64,000 bases of DNA from Platycnemis pennipes (lineage: Eukaryota; Arthropoda; Insecta; Odonata; Platycnemididae): assembly GCA_933228895.1 (NCBI GenBank), contig OW121855.1:34734698-34798697 (forward strand), in the 5' to 3' direction. Below the pieces are notes generated by a model. It did no database searches. It had not been told where the DNA came from and worked only from the letters and a program-made list of their open reading frames with translations. Position 1 is the first letter of the stretch, and every line of letters starts with the position of its first letter. Shown in pieces: positions 59,481-64,000 of this stretch. Both the position numbers and the translations under genes were made by a program.

Positions 59481-61639
59481 AAACTGTTTCATGTATGGTC
59501 CATTAGGAATGTAATACCAGAAGAATCATAAGGATGGAGATCATAGGGATGGAAAATTATAACCATTGAATTAGGAGCAAGTGACTGATTTTTCTTAATT
59601 TGGGACGATGTAATTATTACCCTCTTCAAATACCTACAGTCAACACACACGGGAGGAATAATCAGTAAAGAAGTCAGGGGGAAATAGAGCAACCTACTGA
59701 AGAAAGCTTACTAAGAGGTGAAATACTATCCTGGAATGAAGAGAACATTCATTAGAATGTACGTTACCCTGTGAGTCCTACCCACATGCATTTATTCTGC
59801 TTATACCGTTTCCCATCGAAGGGGTTCGACTACTGCCCAAGCTTTAGATCCCTGTCTTTTTTTCACGAATTTCTCAGCAACGCTTAATCTTAGCCTATTA
59901 CTTTAATCTAAGAAATGCAATCTCTCTCCAGCTCCTCAGACTTCTAATATTCACCCTTTCGAGAATCTCTTCATTCACATTGGCCAAATATTTTTCTCTT
60001 TAACCCCCCTTATATCACACAGTGTATTATTATACCTCTTGAATTATTTGATCCTGCACCTTAAGTCGATAAAGTGACGAAAGAGCTATGGATGAATGCG
60101 GGAATAATCCTCCATTTGAGAAAAAATGCATTTAGCCATTACACACATCCTTAACGCATGGGACCCTCGCTTCCGACCTTTATTGTACAATTATCTATCC
60201 CCGGAAACACCTTCGAACCTTAGGCGTTCACGAGGCTTTCGTGCCACTCATTCATTCGCGGGGTAATCGAAAAAAATGAATTAAAAAACGAACGGTTGGG
60301 AAGTCCAAAGAGGGAACAAAAACATTCATGGGAATGATCGTCCCATGGGATGCAGATCAACTACCCTCCCAGCTTCATACTCAAGTGAACATCCCGTTGG
60401 CAACCCCTCGCGAAAAAATAACAAACTGCACCCTACCGAAAAATATCGCAAACCACCCACATCACGCAACATCCAAATTTCATTGTCTTTTCCCACTCTC
60501 GACCCTAACTCTTCCTATCTCTTCCCCACTGAACCCCTGCGACCGCTTTTTCATGCTTCAATTCATTCCGCATCGGTCAGTGCGAGCGGAGAAGAAAAAA
60601 TATAAACTTCCGGAAAAAAAGAAATATGTATACACATGCATGCGAGGGAGGAATGGAAAAAAATCGCCGACAACGACGCCGCCTACATTATGCATGGAGT
60701 TGTGGGAGCGGGAGAGGAAGGCGCGTGGGTTCGGGGGGGAACGCATGGTGTTAGCTGCTGAGTGCCGTGGGTGCTGGAATGAATGGGGGGAGGCGTTCGG
60801 GACACGCCGGTTGGTGGTGCGCCCCCATTGTCGGCTGTTCTCTTTCTCTCCCCGCTACGCCAACGTGGCGTTGGAGGGTGTGTGATGGAGGGGGAAGGAC
60901 CGTTTGGGTGCTGAGGGGAGGGGGACGTACGCGGGAAGAATAATAACAATGAACGGAGAAGAAAAATAGGAAGATGGTACTCGACTGCGGGGAGGATTGA
61001 GGGCGGAAACGTCGCCTCCTGCGCCCCTGGCGTGTGAATGACGAATCGCGGGGCGGCGGAGACCAGACTCCCGCGAGAGGCCACGGAGTGTGACAGCCGC
61101 ACCGTTTAAATACACTATTCCCACTCGCGAAAAGAGATGAGAATACTCTTTATTTAACATCCAAGACGTGCCGGGTTCGGATCCAAGGTCAGAAGGATTT
61201 GGTTCAATGCAATGCAATGATGGAAATATCAATCACGGGGTTTGATGCCGCTGATTTGATATAGGAGGTTAAATGAATGAAATAGAACGTTTCTCTTCAA
61301 GACATATCTGATCGCCACTCTGTTGAATGTTAACAGGGCGTGAACAATTTTCGTTTTTATTTCTTTTTGAAAGGGTTGAAATGTACCTCACGAAAATATT
61401 TATCACTCCTCTTTAAATATTAATTAAATTAATAATTAATTTATGTGTATATATGCACGCATACAAACATCTATTTGCCTTCATTATATATCTAGCTTTG
61501 AAATAATACTGCAGAAAAAAAAATTATACTTCTACTTCGAAACTGGAATATCTACATTTCTGGAAATGTCACATTTTCCTTCCAATCAGAATTTTGTGAA
61601 GTGTTATGTGCAATAACGCCAAACTCCAAATGCATGAAC
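59481..61639. other. No recognised gene; CpG-rich patch at 60640-61130
   Basis: The patch is strongly G+C- and CpG-rich. It leaves several frames open (185 codons plus at 60328-60885; 139 and 125 codons minus), all low-complexity and overlapping. I call none of them. A promoter or untranslated exon is possible. Confidence 0.35.
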
Positions 61640-61910
61640 GCAACGAGAAATACTGATGGGACTATTTTCAATGATATAACGGTCCTTACATGAGTGCATT
61701 GTGGACACCACTTCAAGTTCAGTACTCCGTCCATCAGATGGGACCCTAGATGCCTTTCGCTACGGAGCAGGCTAGTTAAGAAATCAGATTTCACTCTACC
61801 CTTACTTCCTTCCTTGAAAAATTCCCAACCATATCCATTTACCTATCGATCCTAAATAGCTACGCTGTCAGTCACATCCCCTGATACCAACGGCCATCAA
61901 TAACGTAACT
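61640..61910 (+). mobile_element. Degenerate tRNA-derived SINE (copy 4)
   Basis: It follows the SINE body at 51167-51476: TGAGTGCATTGTGGAC, CTTCAAGTTCAGTACTCCGT, CATCAGATGGGACC, TTTCACTCTACCCTTAC, CACCTAT-like, GCTGTCAGTCACATCCCC. The tRNA head is lost or unrecognisable. An inserted segment follows GGGACC. Confidence 0.7.
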
Positions 61911-64000
61911 TTTTCTACCAACCAATGTCTGCGATTAAGAAAAATAACCAGTTTCAAATTTTGGTTTCAAAACGCCGAAATTCTCTTGCCAAAAGAGAAT
62001 TGCATATTTCAGTATGAAACGATGTATCAAAAACATGTCAATAGAATAAGATCGCTTTGCTATATCACAGCCAAGGACCAGATTGAGCTTTTCTGGATTG
62101 AGACCGAGTGTTCCGAGAGCACTCAAATATGCAAATTAATCAAACTTTTTTCACACTGCACCGGGATGGGAATAATTAGATTTGCTGCCGGCTGTCCCGC
62201 ATTACCGTTCCCATTGTTTCAGTTCCCCTTAAAAATGATGGGAAAGGGTCATTTGGCTATACTATGCTTTTACAAGATTGCCCTACACGACTGGCATGCA
62301 AACCTTTGTGACAGGTTGAAATGTACCTCCTCATGCAACAGCGGTCCGCAAGAAAGAATCCCATTCTTTCATGAGAATGAAGCTTTCATTCTAGTCGTAA
62401 TAAAACATGTATATTAAATAACGTGTATGGAACGTATGCACAGAAAATATATTTGACAAAATAATATACAAACGCTTCTGTCAAAAGAATGGAGGTATTC
62501 TCTTTCATTTTTTCCCCTTTATTTAGGAAAAAAACTCACCAAGTAGTTTCTAAACGCATCGAAATTCCTTCCGAATATGTTTTTCATCCTATTTAAATGA
62601 TTCAAGAAATTATTTTGTCAATATATTAGTACGCAGTGAAATTGAACAGAATGAGACGAAGGAGACCAGTTCGAGCCAATATTCTTAAGATTCGACGCCC
62701 TTGAGTAGTATAAACGTTATTCACTACGCATCTTCGGTCAGAAATGACGCATCTTTTTCGCTCAAATTCGCATAAAAATTATCCGAGGATTCCGTTGCTA
62801 AGAGAGCATGGAGATATGGGAGCATCCGTATAAATGTTATTTAATACTCACTCCTTGGTCGGAATTTAAGCATCTTTTTTTCCATATGCGTACGAGAAGA
62901 TTTTGGAGGATTCGGTTCCTAAGCATTGAAGTAAAATCCACAAGCGCATCAGCAAACCTGCGTCAAAATACACCGTTAAACGAAAACGTGGAACGGCCTC
63001 AGTCAAAGGCGTAAATATAAACATTGACTTCACGATTCCGGTTTAATTCTATGAGCAAAGCAGTGGTGACGGAATCCGTCGCGAAGGGAAGGCGCGAATG
63101 TATATTCCGAAGCTATTGGAAGCGGCGAGTGAGACGCGTTAGAGAGCCTCCGCTCGTCGGCACGCGACTCAGCGGGTAATCGCATCACCAATCCATCTCG
63201 GCGCGTCTTCCCCAACGCGCTGGAATGACTGCCAAACTCCGTAAGATAGACGCCTAACGATGCTTCCAGCCGAGAGATTTACATGCTTACACGGGACGAG
63301 CACCCTGGCGTGTCGATACCTCGCCAGGCGAACCCACCCCAAACGATCGCCCCGGATGTCAACGCCGACGCTGTAGCAAGCGTGATCGCCATCCCCCTGG
63401 AAGAGCGTTTACTCCGTGACAGCCGACGGGTGAGGCCCGCAGAGAGCCCCATGATAATATTTGCTCAGCCCTCAAAGCAAGAGTGTTCAGCGGCGCAAAA
63501 GTTTACGCGGAACATCGTAAAAATCCAGCCACGTGGTTCGAATAAATATTTACGAGCCGGCGAAAACTCTGGTACAGAGGCGGTCCCTGACGAGGTGCGC
63601 GAGAAAACCCTAGAAAATTCCCCCGAACTAGAGAGATTCCGATGCGGGAAGTGGGGAATTCTCTGAGGTCTGATGGATTTGTTTCCGCAGGGAGCATCAA
63701 GAAAAAGTCCAAGGAATGCGCGCCGTTTGAGAGTAGCAGGAGAAAACAAGGAAATCACGAGACAAACCTGTAGGGCATGATTTGACGTTACCAATCGTCT
63801 TAGAATAGCCGCATGAGTCATAGAAAACGGGTTTCAAGGGCGATTGCGTCGCTTGAGAAAAGATGTTTGCGGGATGTTCAGTTTAGAGATAAAAACCGAA
63901 TTTCCTCTCGCGTGAAAGATGTGCCACTACACTGAATTGATTTCAGTAGAGTACGAGCTTTCTTGTATAAAGAAGGAAGGATGGAAGATGGTGTATGGTA
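61911..64000. other. No recognised gene; CpG-rich patch at 63040-63660
   Basis: A 143-codon plus frame (61986-62417) with several cysteines resembles nothing I know. The CpG-rich patch 63040-63660 has a 127-codon plus frame (63283-63666) and opposing minus frames, also unrecognised. It may be a promoter-proximal or exonic patch cut off from its gene by the window edge. Confidence 0.35.
62708..62925. repeat. Diverged tandem duplication, unit about 95 bp
   Basis: Units at about 62708-62803 and 62829-62925 share TATAAACGTTATT / TATAAATGTTATT, TTCGGTCAGAA / TTGGTCGGAA, GCATCTTTTT, and GAGGATTCCGTTGCTAAG / GAGGATTCGGTTCCTAAG in order, with many substitutions. The duplication is old and its function unknown. 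Confidence 0.75.

Noticed and set aside
60328..60885. 185-codon plus-strand frame
   Set aside because: Low-complexity, in a CpG-rich patch with competing minus-strand frames, and no recognisable protein.
1..64000. CRISPR array, tRNA or rRNA genes, bacterial operons
   Set aside because: No regularly spaced repeats, no cloverleaf beyond the SINE head, and no ribosome-binding-site-led gene strings. The composition and splice sites are eukaryotic.

Overview
The window looks like arthropod, probably insect, nuclear DNA. It is AT-rich, almost gene-free, and full of decayed transposable elements. The only host coding sequence I recognise is one exon with canonical splice sites. I cannot name the species. 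There are no operons, no tRNA or rRNA genes and no CRISPR array.

Host gene: 36653-37403 (+) is an internal exon of a TNF-receptor-superfamily gene, most like insect Wengen. It is much richer in G+C than the sequence around it. Its other exons (signal peptide, transmembrane segment, cytoplasmic tail) are not visible. Much of the flanking DNA may therefore be intron or intergenic sequence of this gene.

Mobile DNA: (1) Copies or fragments of non-LTR retrotransposons at 6.1, 9.8, 18.6, 20.5-21.7, 39.7-41.0, 48.2 and 56.7 kb. (2) A dead Mutator-like transposase gene followed by a YqaJ-type exonuclease block at 46.5-48.0 kb. (3) tRNA-derived SINEs, one well preserved at 51.2-51.5 kb and degenerate copies at 3.2, 43.3 and 61.7 kb, plus a second possible family at 59.2 kb. 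(4) A 164-bp hAT-type MITE at 27.1 kb and a 296-bp MITE at 23.0 kb. (5) The most interesting component: a family of foldback elements at 4.3, 13.4, 18.2, 20.7-21.2, 22.8-23.5, 34.7 and 39.2-39.6 kb. Their inverted arms carry hammerhead-ribozyme motifs, one on each strand.

The foldback family has a repeated plan. The plan is a target-site duplication, a single-copy block of about 40 bp (here the T block), an inverted repeat with a hammerhead in each arm, and the second target-site duplication. Copies at 13.4, 20.7 and 22.8 kb show it clearly, with duplications of 11-13 bp; the 39.2-kb copy follows it with damaged ribozymes. The arms differ between subfamilies, while the T block and ribozyme core are shared. 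Every readable core has one extra nucleotide between the CUGANGA box and stem II. The intact copies have a 6-nt, usually self-complementary stem III, a form known to work as dimers. Hammerheads are known from Penelope-like elements and retrozymes. The inverted, two-strand architecture is what I would follow up.

The remainder is AT-rich DNA with several G+C/CpG-rich patches (5.2, 10.2, 14.3, 31.2, 45.3, 60.7, 63.1 kb) that have open frames but no recognisable protein, two local tandem duplications, a possible G-quadruplex, and unusually perfect short palindromes at 8.5, 30.9-31.2 and 49.8 kb.
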